From: Proteobacteria bacterium UBA1847
GTDB lineage: Bacteria; Pseudomonadota; Gammaproteobacteria; Steroidobacterales; Woeseiaceae
NCBI GenBank assembly: GCA_002338605.1
Contig: DDIP01000186.1
Coordinates: 1-21,507, forward strand
Length of the DNA: 21,507 nucleotides
Direction: 5' to 3'
In this document: piece after piece, positions 5,973 to 13,941 of the stretch
How the letters are laid out: each line of letters begins with the position of its first letter
Position numbering within the stretch: the stretch's first letter is position 1
Notes under the pieces: generated by a model
What the model saw: the letters and a program-made list of their open reading frames with translations, nothing else
What the model was told of the DNA's origin: nothing
Databases searched by the model: none
Position numbers and translations under genes: made by a program

Positions 5973-8009
5973 ATGGCTCGGATTATCAAGGTTCTTCTTA
6001 TCGCAGCAGGCGCATTTGTCGCGCTTTTCCTGCTGGCGGCGATTTTGCTCTACCTGTTCTTCGATCCGAACGATTTTCGCGACGAGATTGCGAACAAGGT
6101 TCGTGAGCAAACCGGCCGGGAACTGACCATTGAAGGCGATATTTCGCTGGATATATTCCCGTGGCTTGCGGTCGAGGTCGGCAAGGCCAGTTTCGGCAAT
6201 GCCAGTGGCTTTGGCGATACACCGATGGCGCGTTTTGACAGCGCCAGCTTCAGCGTGCGCCTGATGCCGGCAATCCTGCGCCAGGAGGTCGTGGTTGGCG
6301 CGGCCGATATCGTCGCATTGCGCCTCAATCTTGAGGTCGACAAAAACGGTCGCGACAACTGGTCCGACCTGGTGCCCGAAGATTCGGGCGACGATCCTGC
6401 CAGCGGTGAGGCCGGGAGCGGCGGCCTTGACGTCAATTCGGTACAGATTATCGACGCGAGAATCAGCTACAGCGACAAACAAACGGGCGACATCATTGTT
6501 GTCGACAAGGCCAACCTGAACATCGGGCGCCTGAAAGACGACGGTTCGGCCGTGCCGCTCGATGCGACCTTAAACTTCGACATGCAACCCGCGGGCATGA
6601 GCGGGACTGTATCGCTGAAAACGTCGATGGCCTTTGATGCCGCCAGCGGCGAACTCAAGCTCGACGACTTCCTGATTGACGGGTCGCTGGAAGGTCTGGC
6701 GTCGATTCCCACCAGCCTGCGGCTTGGAAGCGACAGCATCACGGTATTCACGAAGGAGTCGACGGTCGCGATGGACCAGGTCGACCTGAACGTGCTCGAC
6801 ATGCACATCATTGCCGATGTGCAGTCGTTGTCCTATGCGACCGACCTCACCGCCACGGCGAACCTGGCGATCGATACGTTTTCGCCGCGAAGCATTATGC
6901 ACCTCTTCGACGTTGAGGCGCCGGTCACCGCCGATCCAGCCGCACTCAGCAGCCTGACGATGAATGCGACGACCGCGTTGACGCCTTCTGCTATTGAGCT
7001 GAACGTGCTGTCGATCAAGCTCGATGACACGTCGTTTACCGGCTCACTGTCGATCCCGCTGACCGATGCAGGCTTTTACCAGTTCGACCTCAACGGTGAT
7101 TCGATCGACCTGAATCGTTACATGGAGCCGCCGGTTGACGGTGGCGATTCCGGGCCAGAGTCGGCACCGGTTGAAATTCCGACGGACCTGATCGCGCCGC
7201 TGAAAGCGCGTGGCAAGTTCAAGCTCACGAAAGCGACACTCGGCAATATCGTGTTTGAAAATGTCGAATTGGGCGTCAATAGCAGCGGCGGCAAGATGCG
7301 CATATTCCCGGTGTCCTCGGATCTGTTCGGTGGTGCCTACCAGGGCGACGTCAGAATTGATGTCGCGGGCAATGTGCCAAAGTTGTCGATGAACGAGAAG
7401 ATCGAAGGCGTGAATCTCGCACGACTGGCCAAGGCGATGTTCGACCAGGATAACGTCACCGGCACGGTCGGCGGCAGTTTTGCACTCGCCGGCAGTGGCA
7501 AGGACATGATGGCGATTCAGCGCGACCTCGGTGGCAATATTGCACTTGAACTCCGGGACGGTACCTACGAAGGCACCGACATCTGGTATGAGTTGCGGCG
7601 GGCACGCGCGTTGCTGAAGCGCGAAGAGCCGCCTGCACCTGTTCTGCCAGCGAAAACCGCGTTCAGTACCGCGACAGTCAGTGGCACCGTAACCAAGGGT
7701 GTCATGAACAGCGACGACCTGTATGCGGAGCTGCCTTTCATGCAATTAACGGGTGGCGGCCGCATCGATCTTGCAGAAGGGACGATTAACTACAATATGA
7801 TTGCACGCGTCCTGGAACGCCCGGAATTTCTGAAGGACACGACACCGGAAGAACTGGACGAGTTCACCGAGGCCGTGATTCCGTTGAAAATAACGGGCTC
7901 TCTCGACGCACCCAAAGTCGCACCGGATATTGAGCAGCTTTTGAAAAAGAAAGTCGAAGACGAGCTCAAGGACAAGCTCAAGGACAAGCTGAAGGGCCTT
8001 TTCGATTGA
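5973..8009 (+). CDS. AsmA family protein
   Basis: 678 aa. An N-terminal membrane anchor (about residues 5-30, LLIAAGAFVALFLLAAILLYLFF) is followed by the typical AsmA opening DPNDFRDEI and, around residue 50, TIEGDISLDIFPWLAVEVGKASFGNA. The middle is a long series of beta-strands and the last 300 residues match the AsmA C-terminal region (LARLAKAMFDQDNVTG, GGRIDLAEGTINYNM). Family members are inner-membrane proteins with a large periplasmic part, linked to outer-membrane lipid homeostasis. The C-terminus is a charged, repetitive tail ([19 protein letters not shown]). AAGG at 5962-5965 supports the ATG. The stop overlaps the next start by 4 bases. Other AsmA-like proteins (TamB/YhdP types) are much longer, so AsmA proper is the better fit. 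Confidence 0.9.
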   Translation: MARIIKVLLIAAGAFVALFLLAAILLYLFFDPNDFRDEIANKVREQTGRELTIEGDISLDIFPWLAVEVGKASFGNASGFGDTPMARFDSASFSVRLMPAILRQEVVVGAADIVALRLNLEVDKNGRDNWSDLVPEDSGDDPASGEAGSGGLDVNSVQIIDARISYSDKQTGDIIVVDKANLNIGRLKDDGSAVPLDATLNFDMQPAGMSGTVSLKTSMAFDAASGELKLDDFLIDGSLEGLASIPTSLRLGSDSITVFTKESTVAMDQVDLNVLDMHIIADVQSLSYATDLTATANLAIDTFSPRSIMHLFDVEAPVTADPAALSSLTMNATTALTPSAIELNVLSIKLDDTSFTGSLSIPLTDAGFYQFDLNGDSIDLNRYMEPPVDGGDSGPESAPVEIPTDLIAPLKARGKFKLTKATLGNIVFENVELGVNSSGGKMRIFPVSSDLFGGAYQGDVRIDVAGNVPKLSMNEKIEGVNLARLAKAMFDQDNVTGTVGGSFALAGSGKDMMAIQRDLGGNIALELRDGTYEGTDIWYELRRARALLKREEPPAPVLPAKTAFSTATVSGTVTKGVMNSDDLYAELPFMQLTGGGRIDLAEGTINYNMIARVLERPEFLKDTTPEELDEFTEAVIPLKITGSLDAPKVAPDIEQLLKKKVEDELKDKLKDKLKGLFD

Positions 8010-8566
8010 TCAGGAAGCTCACAGTTTTGTGGCTGCTGGCCTGCGCTCCGGCAGCGCAGTCGGCCGAAATTCTGAGCATCCAGGTCGACAGTGACGAGGG
8101 CGTCTACACGATGACGTCCGAAGTGTGGTTTGAAGTGCCGGTCGCGCAGATCTATAAAGTTTATCGTTACTGGGATTACGCGCCGGATTTTTCCAGCGCC
8201 ATTGTCGAGGCTCGCGACATGGAACCGGATGGCAGTGGCCGGCCCCAGTTCTATATCCGCAACAAGGGCTGCGTACTGTTTTTCTGCAAGTCTTTCGAAC
8301 GACAGGGCTATATTGAGTCGTTGCCGATGAGTGAGGTACGCGCCTTTGCCAACCCCGACACCAGTGACTTTATTTTTAGCAATGAAAGCTGGCGATTCCT
8401 GCCACGTGATGGCGGCACGATCGTTACCTACGATCTGGTAATGAAGCCCAAATTCTGGGTTCCCCCTGGCATCGGCCCGTACCTGATCAAGCGCAAGTTG
8501 AAGAATAACGGCGGCGATGCGGTGAATCGCATTGAGAAAATTGCACAGGGCCTCGCCGGTGAGTGA
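8006..8566 (+). CDS. Exported SRPBCC/START-like protein
   Basis: 186 aa from a TTG start that overlaps the asmA stop (TTGA, 8006-8009). The N-terminus [20 protein letters not shown] looks like a signal peptide cleaved after residue 20; LLAC at 10-13 also permits a lipoprotein reading. The rest resembles the SRPBCC ligand-binding fold: [26 protein letters not shown], and near the end a long helix [24 protein letters not shown]. Cys89 and Cys94 (CVLFFC) could form a disulfide in the periplasm. The fold usually binds a hydrophobic ligand; none can be named here. Its position between asmA and mutY, translationally coupled on both sides, suggests co-expression with the AsmA protein. Confidence 0.8.
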   Translation: MIRKLTVLWLLACAPAAQSAEILSIQVDSDEGVYTMTSEVWFEVPVAQIYKVYRYWDYAPDFSSAIVEARDMEPDGSGRPQFYIRNKGCVLFFCKSFERQGYIESLPMSEVRAFANPDTSDFIFSNESWRFLPRDGGTIVTYDLVMKPKFWVPPGIGPYLIKRKLKNNGGDAVNRIEKIAQGLAGE

Positions 8567-9617
8567 TTTTGCTGCGCGCGTATTGACCTGGTTCGATGTG
8601 CACGGCAGGACGGATCTTCCCTGGCAGCAGGACGTCAGTGCATACCGGGTCTGGGTGTCCGAAATCATGCTGCAACAGACGCAGGTGCAAACGGTCATTC
8701 CGTATTTCGAAAAATTCATGCAACGCTTTCCGGATGTTGTGTCGCTGGCGGAGGCGAAGCAGGATGAGGTGCTGTCTTACTGGTCCGGATTGGGCTACTA
8801 CGCACGCGCAAGGAATCTTTACAAGGCAGCGCAACAGATCTGCAGTAACCATGGCGGCCGTTTTCCGGACGATTTCGACGCAGTCACCGCGCTGCCAGGC
8901 ATCGGGCGCTCCACGGCGGGCGCAATTCTGGCGCTGACTTTCGGGCAGCGGCACGCGATTCTCGACGGCAATGTCAAACGCGTGCTGGCAAGGCACGACG
9001 CGGTCGCCGGGTGGCCGGGAAATACCAAAGTGGCGAACGAGCTATGGGCAGCCGCCGAACGCAACACACCGCAGACGCGTATTGCTGAATACACTCAGGC
9101 CATCATGGACCTCGGCGCGACACTCTGCACCCGCAGCAAACCCGCTTGCAAGACCTGCCCTGTGAGCGATGATTGCTTGGCGCGACAGTGGGACAGTATT
9201 GAGAAATTCCCGGGCAAAAAACCGAAGGCGGCAAAACCACTGCGGACGACAACGATGGTCCTTGCGAGCATGAACGGGCAGGTCTTCCTTGAACGCCGGC
9301 CGGAAACCGGAATCTGGGGCGGCCTGTGGAGCCTGCCGGAGTTGGGTGATAGCTCGCTGGACGATTGGTGCGATCGTGAACTGGGTGTTGCCGCCACCCA
9401 CACAGAGTCATGGGGCGTACTGCGGCACAGCTTCAGCCACTACGATCTTGATATTCAACCGATAGTCGTGCGAATGCAGTCTGTCGCGAGTAAAGTAGGC
9501 GAGGCCGATGCAAGGATCTGGCATAAACTGGATGCGGCCCCACCCGGCGGGTTTGCGGCGCCAGTCAAAAAACTGATTGAACAACTGAAGAAGGGTGAAC
9601 ATGTCACGCACCGTTAA
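8559..9617 (+). CDS. mutY: A/G-specific adenine glycosylase MutY
   Basis: 352 aa (E. coli 350). It removes adenine mispaired with 8-oxoguanine in DNA. GTG at 8559 is chosen because [17 protein letters not shown] aligns with the family N-terminus; it overlaps the preceding gene by 8 bases. Catalytic Glu35 ([10 protein letters not shown]) and Asp136 ([11 protein letters not shown]) correspond to E. coli Glu37 and Asp138. A helix-hairpin-helix [12 protein letters not shown] lies at 112-123. The [4Fe-4S] ligands Cys190, Cys197, Cys200 and Cys206 have the exact C-x6-C-x2-C-x5-C spacing. A NUDIX-like domain that recognises 8-oxoG follows (about 228-345). All key residues are present, so the enzyme should be active. 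Confidence 0.97.
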   Translation: MSDFAARVLTWFDVHGRTDLPWQQDVSAYRVWVSEIMLQQTQVQTVIPYFEKFMQRFPDVVSLAEAKQDEVLSYWSGLGYYARARNLYKAAQQICSNHGGRFPDDFDAVTALPGIGRSTAGAILALTFGQRHAILDGNVKRVLARHDAVAGWPGNTKVANELWAAAERNTPQTRIAEYTQAIMDLGATLCTRSKPACKTCPVSDDCLARQWDSIEKFPGKKPKAAKPLRTTTMVLASMNGQVFLERRPETGIWGGLWSLPELGDSSLDDWCDRELGVAATHTESWGVLRHSFSHYDLDIQPIVVRMQSVASKVGEADARIWHKLDAAPPGGFAAPVKKLIEQLKKGEHVTHR

Positions 9618-9873
9618 TTGCGCGCTCCTGAAGAAAGAGGCCGAAGGTCTCGATTACGCGCCGTACCCGGGAGAACTCGGGCAACGTATTTACGACAGCA
9701 TTTCGAAGGAAGCCTGGCAGCGCTGGGTGGCGCACCAGACGATGCTGATCAATGAGAATCGGCTCACACCGGTCGAGCCCGAAGCACGCAAGTTCCTGGA
9801 AACCGAGATGGAAAAATTCCTGTTTGGTGAGGGTTCAGCGGTGCCGAAGCAGTACGTGCCCCCGTCGAATTGA
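9601..9873 (+). CDS. yggX: Fe(2+)-trafficking protein YggX
   Basis: 90 aa (E. coli 91). YggX is a small cytoplasmic protein linked to iron handling and protection of Fe-S enzymes from oxidants. Recognisable blocks are [16 protein letters not shown] with the conserved cysteine, [18 protein letters not shown], and the block from [10 protein letters not shown] to FLFGEG. ATG at 9601 with the purine-rich GAAGAAGGG just before it is preferred over the GTG at 9595. It overlaps mutY by 17 bases; mutY-yggX pairing is widespread in gammaproteobacteria. Its stop codon directly abuts the stop of convergent egtD. Confidence 0.96.
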   Translation: MSRTVNCALLKKEAEGLDYAPYPGELGQRIYDSISKEAWQRWVAHQTMLINENRLTPVEPEARKFLETEMEKFLFGEGSAVPKQYVPPSN

Positions 9874-10806
9874 TCAGTCGCGCATCAGGAACTGCACACT
9901 GAACAGTCGGTTTGCATCTGTCCAGACTTTTTCAACGTTGAATCCGGCGGCACTTGCCATCTCTCGAAAACCTTCCAGGGTGTACTTGTGCGAATACTCG
10001 GTGAGGATCGCCTCGCCGTCGGCGATATCGAATTGTGTGTCGCCAAGTTCGACTTTCTGGTCGGCATGGCTGACGAGCTCGATAACCACGCGGCCCTTTT
10101 CAACGTCATAGTTTGCACTGTGGGAGAACTCGTCCACATCGAAGTTCGTGCCGTAGTCCCGATTCAGGTGCTCCAGTACATTGAGATTGAACTCCGCGGT
10201 CACGCCCGCTGCATCGTTGTACGCACTCTCAATGATCTCCGGGTCCTTTTGCAGGTCGACACCGATGAGCAGCGCGCCGTTCTTGCCGGCTTCATGATGC
10301 ATAACGCGAAGCAACTCCATCGCCATGTCGTGTTCGAAGTTGCCTATTGTTGAACCCGGGAAGTAAATGACATTTCGAATGGGCAACACCATCGGTTCGG
10401 GTAGCTCAAATTCCTTCGTGAAATCGGCGACGACTGGAATGACTTCGATATGTGGGAAGCGAGCACGAATCCTCTCGGCGGACGCATACAGGTGTTCCTC
10501 GGAGATATCGACCGGTACATAGGCCGCAAGCTCTGAGAGGTGTTCGAGCAGGACGCGGGTTTTCAGGCTGGAACCGCTACCGAATTCAATCAGGCTCGCC
10601 TGCTTGCCCACCAACTCGACAATCTCATCAATGTTGTCACGCATGATGCCGAGTTCGGTATTCGTCAGGTAATATTCGGGCAATCTCGTGATGTCGTCGA
10701 ATAATTTCGAACCGCGTTCATCGTAAAAGTACTTGGGCGAGATCTGTTTTTGATCCGCGGACAAGCCGTCCACGATTTCTTCAAGCTCTGGTCTACTAAC
10801 TGTCAT
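9874..10806 (-). CDS. egtD: L-histidine N(alpha)-methyltransferase EgtD (ergothioneine)
   Basis: 310 aa (family about 320). EgtD transfers three methyl groups from SAM to the histidine amino group to give hercynine, the first step of ergothioneine synthesis. The SAM loop LIEFGSGSSLKTRVLLEHL is at 72-90, preceded by YFYDERGSKLFDDITRLPEYY and TNTE; the C-terminal region keeps NVIYFPGSTIGNF and ILTEYSHKYT. The ATG at 10806 is chosen because AAGGGA (10812-10817) lies 5 bases before it and MTVSRPELEEIV is a natural start; the frame continues upstream only inside egtB. It overlaps egtB by 11 bases, so the two are translationally coupled. Confidence 0.95.
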   Translation of the reverse strand: MTVSRPELEEIVDGLSADQKQISPKYFYDERGSKLFDDITRLPEYYLTNTELGIMRDNIDEIVELVGKQASLIEFGSGSSLKTRVLLEHLSELAAYVPVDISEEHLYASAERIRARFPHIEVIPVVADFTKEFELPEPMVLPIRNVIYFPGSTIGNFEHDMAMELLRVMHHEAGKNGALLIGVDLQKDPEIIESAYNDAAGVTAEFNLNVLEHLNRDYGTNFDVDEFSHSANYDVEKGRVVIELVSHADQKVELGDTQFDIADGEAILTEYSHKYTLEGFREMASAAGFNVEKVWTDANRLFSVQFLMRD

Positions 10807-12052
10807 GATGATCCCTTGCGAGCCGGATGCCGAGAAACTGCCAGCGAGCATCCGGGTAGAAAAAACTTCGGTAACTGGGCCGCATATGGTCTTTTGATGT
10901 AACAGAGGAACCACCTCGCACCGTCATCTGGTTGCACATGAACTTGCCGTTGTACTCGCCGAGTGATCCGTCAAGTGGTTTGAATCCCGGGTAGGGCGCG
11001 TATGAAGATGATGTCCATTCCCACACATCACCGAAAAACTGTTTGCCGCCTGATGCAACGGGGTGCCACAAGTCTGACTCCAGGAAGTTGCCATCGACGA
11101 CCTGTTCTCGCGCGGCGATCTCCCATTCGAACTCGGTTGGCAGCCGCGCTCCGGCCCAGCGAGCAAATGCATCGGCTTCGTAGTAACTGACATGACAGAC
11201 CGGCGCGTTGTCATCGATTGCCACGTCACCGCCCAACGTAAACTCGGTGTCCAGGTCTTCGTTCCAGTACAGGGGTCGCTTCCAGCTCCGCTTTTTGATG
11301 GTCGACCATCCGTCCGATAGCCAAAGGTCGGCGCTGTCATAGCCGCCGTCTTGAATGAATTCGCGGTACTCGCCGTTGCTGACAAGCCGCTGCCCGATTT
11401 CATGAGGATGCAGCAGGCAGTCGTGTCTCGGTGTCTCATTATCGAATGCGAATCCGTCGCCTTCGGCGCCAATTTTATGCGCGCCGGTTGCACCCAATGC
11501 GAACGAGTAGGGGGCAATGCTCGCCGTTGTTCGCGGCTGCAGTTTCTTCGACGCGCAAGGTCGAAGAGGATTGTTTGCAAAAACATGCTTGATGTCGGTC
11601 AGCAATAACTCCTGATGCTGCTGCTCATGTTGCAGGCCAAGGGTCACAAGCTGTGCAACTCTGGAATCGGAGGTGGCAGTTTGTAAAAGCTGTTGCGTGG
11701 CCGTGTCAACGTGCGAACGATAGTCGAGCACCTCGGACAGTGTTGGTCGCGACAATAATCCGCGTTGCGGTCGGGCGTGCATTTCACCGACCGTGTAGTA
11801 ATAAGAGTTGAACAGGTAGTGGAACTGATCATCGAAGACCGAGTAGTTCGGTAAATGGGCTTGCAGCACGAAGTGCTCGAAAAACCAGGTGACATGCGCC
11901 AAATGCCATTTCGTCGGACTCACATCCGGCATAGTCTGAACTACCGTATCTTCCGGGCGAAGATCCTGAATCAGCATCAGCGTCTTCTCGCGCACCGTGC
12001 GATAACGACTGGAAAGTGATGTGGTGGAAGTTTTTACCAGGGGAGTGGCCAT
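10796..12052 (-). CDS. egtB: Hercynine oxygenase EgtB (ergothioneine)
   Basis: 418 aa. This non-haem iron enzyme joins a thiol donor to hercynine with O2 to form the sulfoxide intermediate of ergothioneine. The N-terminal DinB-like domain carries candidate iron ligands in KWHLAH (His50/His53) and HEQQHQE (His142, His146). The C-terminal FGE-sulfatase domain shows RLVSNGEYREFI, ARLPTEFEWEIAAR, GDVWEWTSSSYAPYPGF and VRGGSSVT. Whether the donor is cysteine or gamma-glutamylcysteine cannot be decided; no egtA, egtC or egtE is in the window. AGGA lies about 8 bases before the ATG. It precedes egtD in the same unit. Confidence 0.95.
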   Translation of the reverse strand: MATPLVKTSTTSLSSRYRTVREKTLMLIQDLRPEDTVVQTMPDVSPTKWHLAHVTWFFEHFVLQAHLPNYSVFDDQFHYLFNSYYYTVGEMHARPQRGLLSRPTLSEVLDYRSHVDTATQQLLQTATSDSRVAQLVTLGLQHEQQHQELLLTDIKHVFANNPLRPCASKKLQPRTTASIAPYSFALGATGAHKIGAEGDGFAFDNETPRHDCLLHPHEIGQRLVSNGEYREFIQDGGYDSADLWLSDGWSTIKKRSWKRPLYWNEDLDTEFTLGGDVAIDDNAPVCHVSYYEADAFARWAGARLPTEFEWEIAAREQVVDGNFLESDLWHPVASGGKQFFGDVWEWTSSSYAPYPGFKPLDGSLGEYNGKFMCNQMTVRGGSSVTSKDHMRPSYRSFFYPDARWQFLGIRLARDHHDS

Positions 12053-12075
12053 TTGGGGTCCTGCATCAGGAATTT

Positions 12076-12099
12076 TTGCGGGGAATTACCCTACCGCAA
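12076..12099. promoter_or_regulatory. Small inverted repeat upstream of egtB
   Basis: TTGCGG (12076-12081) and CCGCAA (12094-12099) form a 6-bp inverted repeat with a 12-base centre. It lies in the 97-base gap between the Lrp gene and egtB, 24 to 47 bases before the egtB start. It could be an operator or a leader hairpin. The arms are short, so chance is a real alternative. Confidence 0.25.
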
Positions 12100-12149
12100 T
12101 CAATTCGACCCGGCCAGTCGGTGAATTGTTTCAGGAAAAGCTTGTGTAT

Positions 12150-12611
12150 CTAGTGCAGTGGCAGCTCGGTTTTCTTTCGCACAGTACGAATTGTGACGCT
12201 CGAGTTGACGCGTGCTACGCCAGGCAGGCGTGTCAACGAATCGCGGTGCAATCGCTCAAAATCGGCCATGTCGGAAACAACAACACGTAACAGGTAGTCG
12301 AACTCACCCGTCATCAGGTAACACTCCATGACCTCGGGAATGTTTTTCACTGCCAGCTCGAACGCGGCGAGCTCACTTTCTTCTTCGCGCTGCAGGCCGA
12401 TATGCACGAACACATTGCCGGGCAAGCCTACCTTGGACTGGCTCATCAGTGCGGCATAACGCTCGATAATGCCGGCATCTTCAAGCGCACGGACTCGCCG
12501 CAGACAGGCTGACTCGGACAGGCTGACCCGTTCGGCAAGGTGGACGTTGCTGATGCGCCCGTCATTCTGCAGGACCTCGAGAATCGACCTGTCGTACTTG
12601 TCGAGTTTCAT
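12150..12611 (-). CDS. Lrp/AsnC family transcriptional regulator, probable ald regulator
   Basis: 153 aa. An N-terminal winged helix-turn-helix (about 1-60: KLDKYDRSILEVLQNDGRIS, LAERVSLSESACLRRVRALEDAGII) is followed by a ligand-binding RAM domain (about 65-145, VFVHIGLQ, MTGEFDYLLRVVVSDMADFE). ATG at 12611 gives the usual family start and length; the frame is open to GTG 12680, but those extra residues are not family-like. No Shine-Dalgarno sequence is evident. It diverges from alanine dehydrogenase with a 142-base gap, the usual arrangement of an Lrp-type regulator activating its amino acid catabolic target. It lies on the same strand as egtB, 97 bases upstream, so read-through into egtBD is possible. 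Confidence 0.92.
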   Translation of the reverse strand: MKLDKYDRSILEVLQNDGRISNVHLAERVSLSESACLRRVRALEDAGIIERYAALMSQSKVGLPGNVFVHIGLQREEESELAAFELAVKNIPEVMECYLMTGEFDYLLRVVVSDMADFERLHRDSLTRLPGVARVNSSVTIRTVRKKTELPLH

Positions 12612-12643
12612 GAAAGAAAAGACCAAAAATAGCGTATTTGATC

Positions 12644-12654
12644 GCAGAATCTGC
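12644..12654. promoter_or_regulatory. Palindrome in the Lrp-ald divergent region, candidate operator
   Basis: GCAGAATCTGC is a perfect 5-bp inverted repeat around a single A. It lies between the Lrp-type gene and ald, where an Lrp-family operator is expected. The shape (CAG..CTG arms) is compatible with Lrp-type sites, but the spacing differs from the E. coli Lrp consensus. A direct repeat GCGTATT also occurs at 12632-12638 and 12707-12713 in the same gap. Confidence 0.3.
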
Positions 12655-12753
12655 CATATCGGGTCTCTTTTGTCACTCAATTCGCAATCCGGTGCGACGG
12701 AAAACGGCGTATTCTAGCCGGCTGCATCAACTTGTTCAGGTTTGGAGAGAGCC

Positions 12754-13875
12754 GTGAAGATCGGTGTACCAAAAGAAATAAAAACCCTCGAATTCCGCGT
12801 TGGCATGACCCCTGCTGGCGTTCATGAAGTTGTCAGCGATGGCCACGACGTCATCGTTGAGACTAACGCCGGTGCTGGAATCGGCGTAACCGATGCCGAC
12901 TACAAGGCGGTCGGTGCCAAGGTTGTCAAAACACCCGAAGAGGTCTTCGCGGCGGCCGACATGATAATCAAAGTCAAGGAGCCGCAGCTGCACGAGTGCG
13001 CGATGCTTCGGCCCGGCCAGGTCCTGTTCACCTACCTGCACCTCGCGGCGGATCCAGCGCAGGCGAAAGCCCTGGTGGAATCTGGTGCAACGGCCATCGC
13101 TTACGAAACCGTTACCGCTGCTGACCGATCATTGCCGCTGCTGACACCGATGTCAGAGGTTGCCGGTCGCCTGTCGATTCAGGCGGGCGCTTTCGCCTTG
13201 CAAAAAGCAAACGGTGGTTCCGGAAAGTTGCTCGGCGGTGTGCCGGGCGTATTGCCCGCGAAAGTCCTCGTGATCGGCGGCGGTGTATCCGGTGCCAACG
13301 CTGCGGACATGGCAGTTGGACTCGGTGCCAACGTAACCGTTCTCGATCGTTCACTGCCGCGACTGCGTCAACTTGAAGACATCTGGGGTGGCCGCGTGAA
13401 CACAGTGTATTCGACCAAGCACGCTGTCGACATACTGGCACCGCAATCCGACCTGATTGTCGGTGCCGTACTGGTTGCCGGTGCCGCGGCACCAAAGCTC
13501 GTATCCAGGCAGAACGTCAAGGACATGCAGGAAGGTTCGGTTATGGTCGACATTTCAATCGACCAGGGTGGTTGTTTTGAAACCAGTAAACCCACGACAC
13601 ACGCCGAACCGACCTACGTCGTTGACGGCATTGTTCACTACTGCGTAACGAACATGCCTGGCGCTGTGCCACGCACCAGCACCTATGCGCTGACGAATGC
13701 AACGTTGCCGTTTATCAAGTCACTGGCCAAGCTTGGCTGGAGGGAGGCGTTGTCGCGCGACCCGCATTTGGCGAACGGTCTTAACGTTCATGCAGGGCAC
13801 GTTAATCACGAGGCTGTCGCCCATGACCTCGGCTACGACTATCTGTCGGCCGCGGACGCCCTGAAAAATGCCTGA
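12754..13875 (+). CDS. ald: Alanine dehydrogenase
   Basis: 373 aa (family about 371). It catalyses reversible NAD-dependent deamination of L-alanine to pyruvate and ammonium. GTG at 12754 is chosen because [10 protein letters not shown] is the canonical start and GGAGAGA (12744-12750) lies just before it. Active-site residues are Lys75 (IIKVKEP) and His96 ([10 protein letters not shown]). The dinucleotide-binding loop is [24 protein letters not shown], and the late block [18 protein letters not shown] is typical. Divergence from an Lrp-type gene suggests alanine-responsive control. It is followed by two tandem hairpins. All key residues are present. Confidence 0.96.
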   Translation: MKIGVPKEIKTLEFRVGMTPAGVHEVVSDGHDVIVETNAGAGIGVTDADYKAVGAKVVKTPEEVFAAADMIIKVKEPQLHECAMLRPGQVLFTYLHLAADPAQAKALVESGATAIAYETVTAADRSLPLLTPMSEVAGRLSIQAGAFALQKANGGSGKLLGGVPGVLPAKVLVIGGGVSGANAADMAVGLGANVTVLDRSLPRLRQLEDIWGGRVNTVYSTKHAVDILAPQSDLIVGAVLVAGAAAPKLVSRQNVKDMQEGSVMVDISIDQGGCFETSKPTTHAEPTYVVDGIVHYCVTNMPGAVPRTSTYALTNATLPFIKSLAKLGWREALSRDPHLANGLNVHAGHVNHEAVAHDLGYDYLSAADALKNA

Positions 13876-13909
13876 GCCCCTTTAGTCCCCCACTAAGGCA
13901 TCAGGCATT
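13867..13909 (-). terminator. Hairpin spanning the ald stop; possible minus-strand terminator
   Basis: AATGCCTGA (13867-13875) pairs perfectly with TCAGGCATT (13901-13909). The 25-base interior contains further complementary segments (GCC/GGC and TTAGT/ACTAA), so nearly the whole element can fold. Read on the minus strand the stem ends in five T (13868 to 13864), as in an intrinsic terminator for the PucR/ThDP/ALDH operon. On the plus strand no T run follows this first hairpin. Confidence 0.55.
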
Positions 13910-13912
13910 CCT

Positions 13913-13941
13913 GAGGCCGGGCATTTGCCCGGCCTCTTTTT
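13913..13941 (+). terminator. Intrinsic terminator of ald
   Basis: A perfect 10-bp stem GAGGCCGGGC (13913-13922) / GCCCGGCCTC (13927-13936) with the 4-base loop ATTT is followed by TTTTT (13937-13941). It is 37 bases after the ald stop. The T run overlaps the stop codon of the convergent aldehyde dehydrogenase gene. Confidence 0.92.

Noticed and set aside
7960..8000. Tandem GACAAGCT-like repeats at the end of asmA
   Set aside because: They encode the charged KDKLKDKL tail common in AsmA-type proteins and are explained by coding.
7790..8719. A 309-codon open frame on the minus strand across the asmA/SRPBCC/mutY junctions
   Set aside because: It is antisense to three well-supported genes, and its low-complexity serine/leucine run mirrors the KDKL repeats of the AsmA tail.
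12612..12680. N-terminal extension of the Lrp gene to GTG 12680
   Set aside because: The extra 23 residues are not family-like and run through the probable regulatory region; ATG 12611 gives the normal length.
12705..12720. CGGC/GCCG-flanked TATTCT as an ald promoter -10
   Set aside because: No acceptable -35 hexamer was found at 16-18 bases upstream, so I did not list a promoter.
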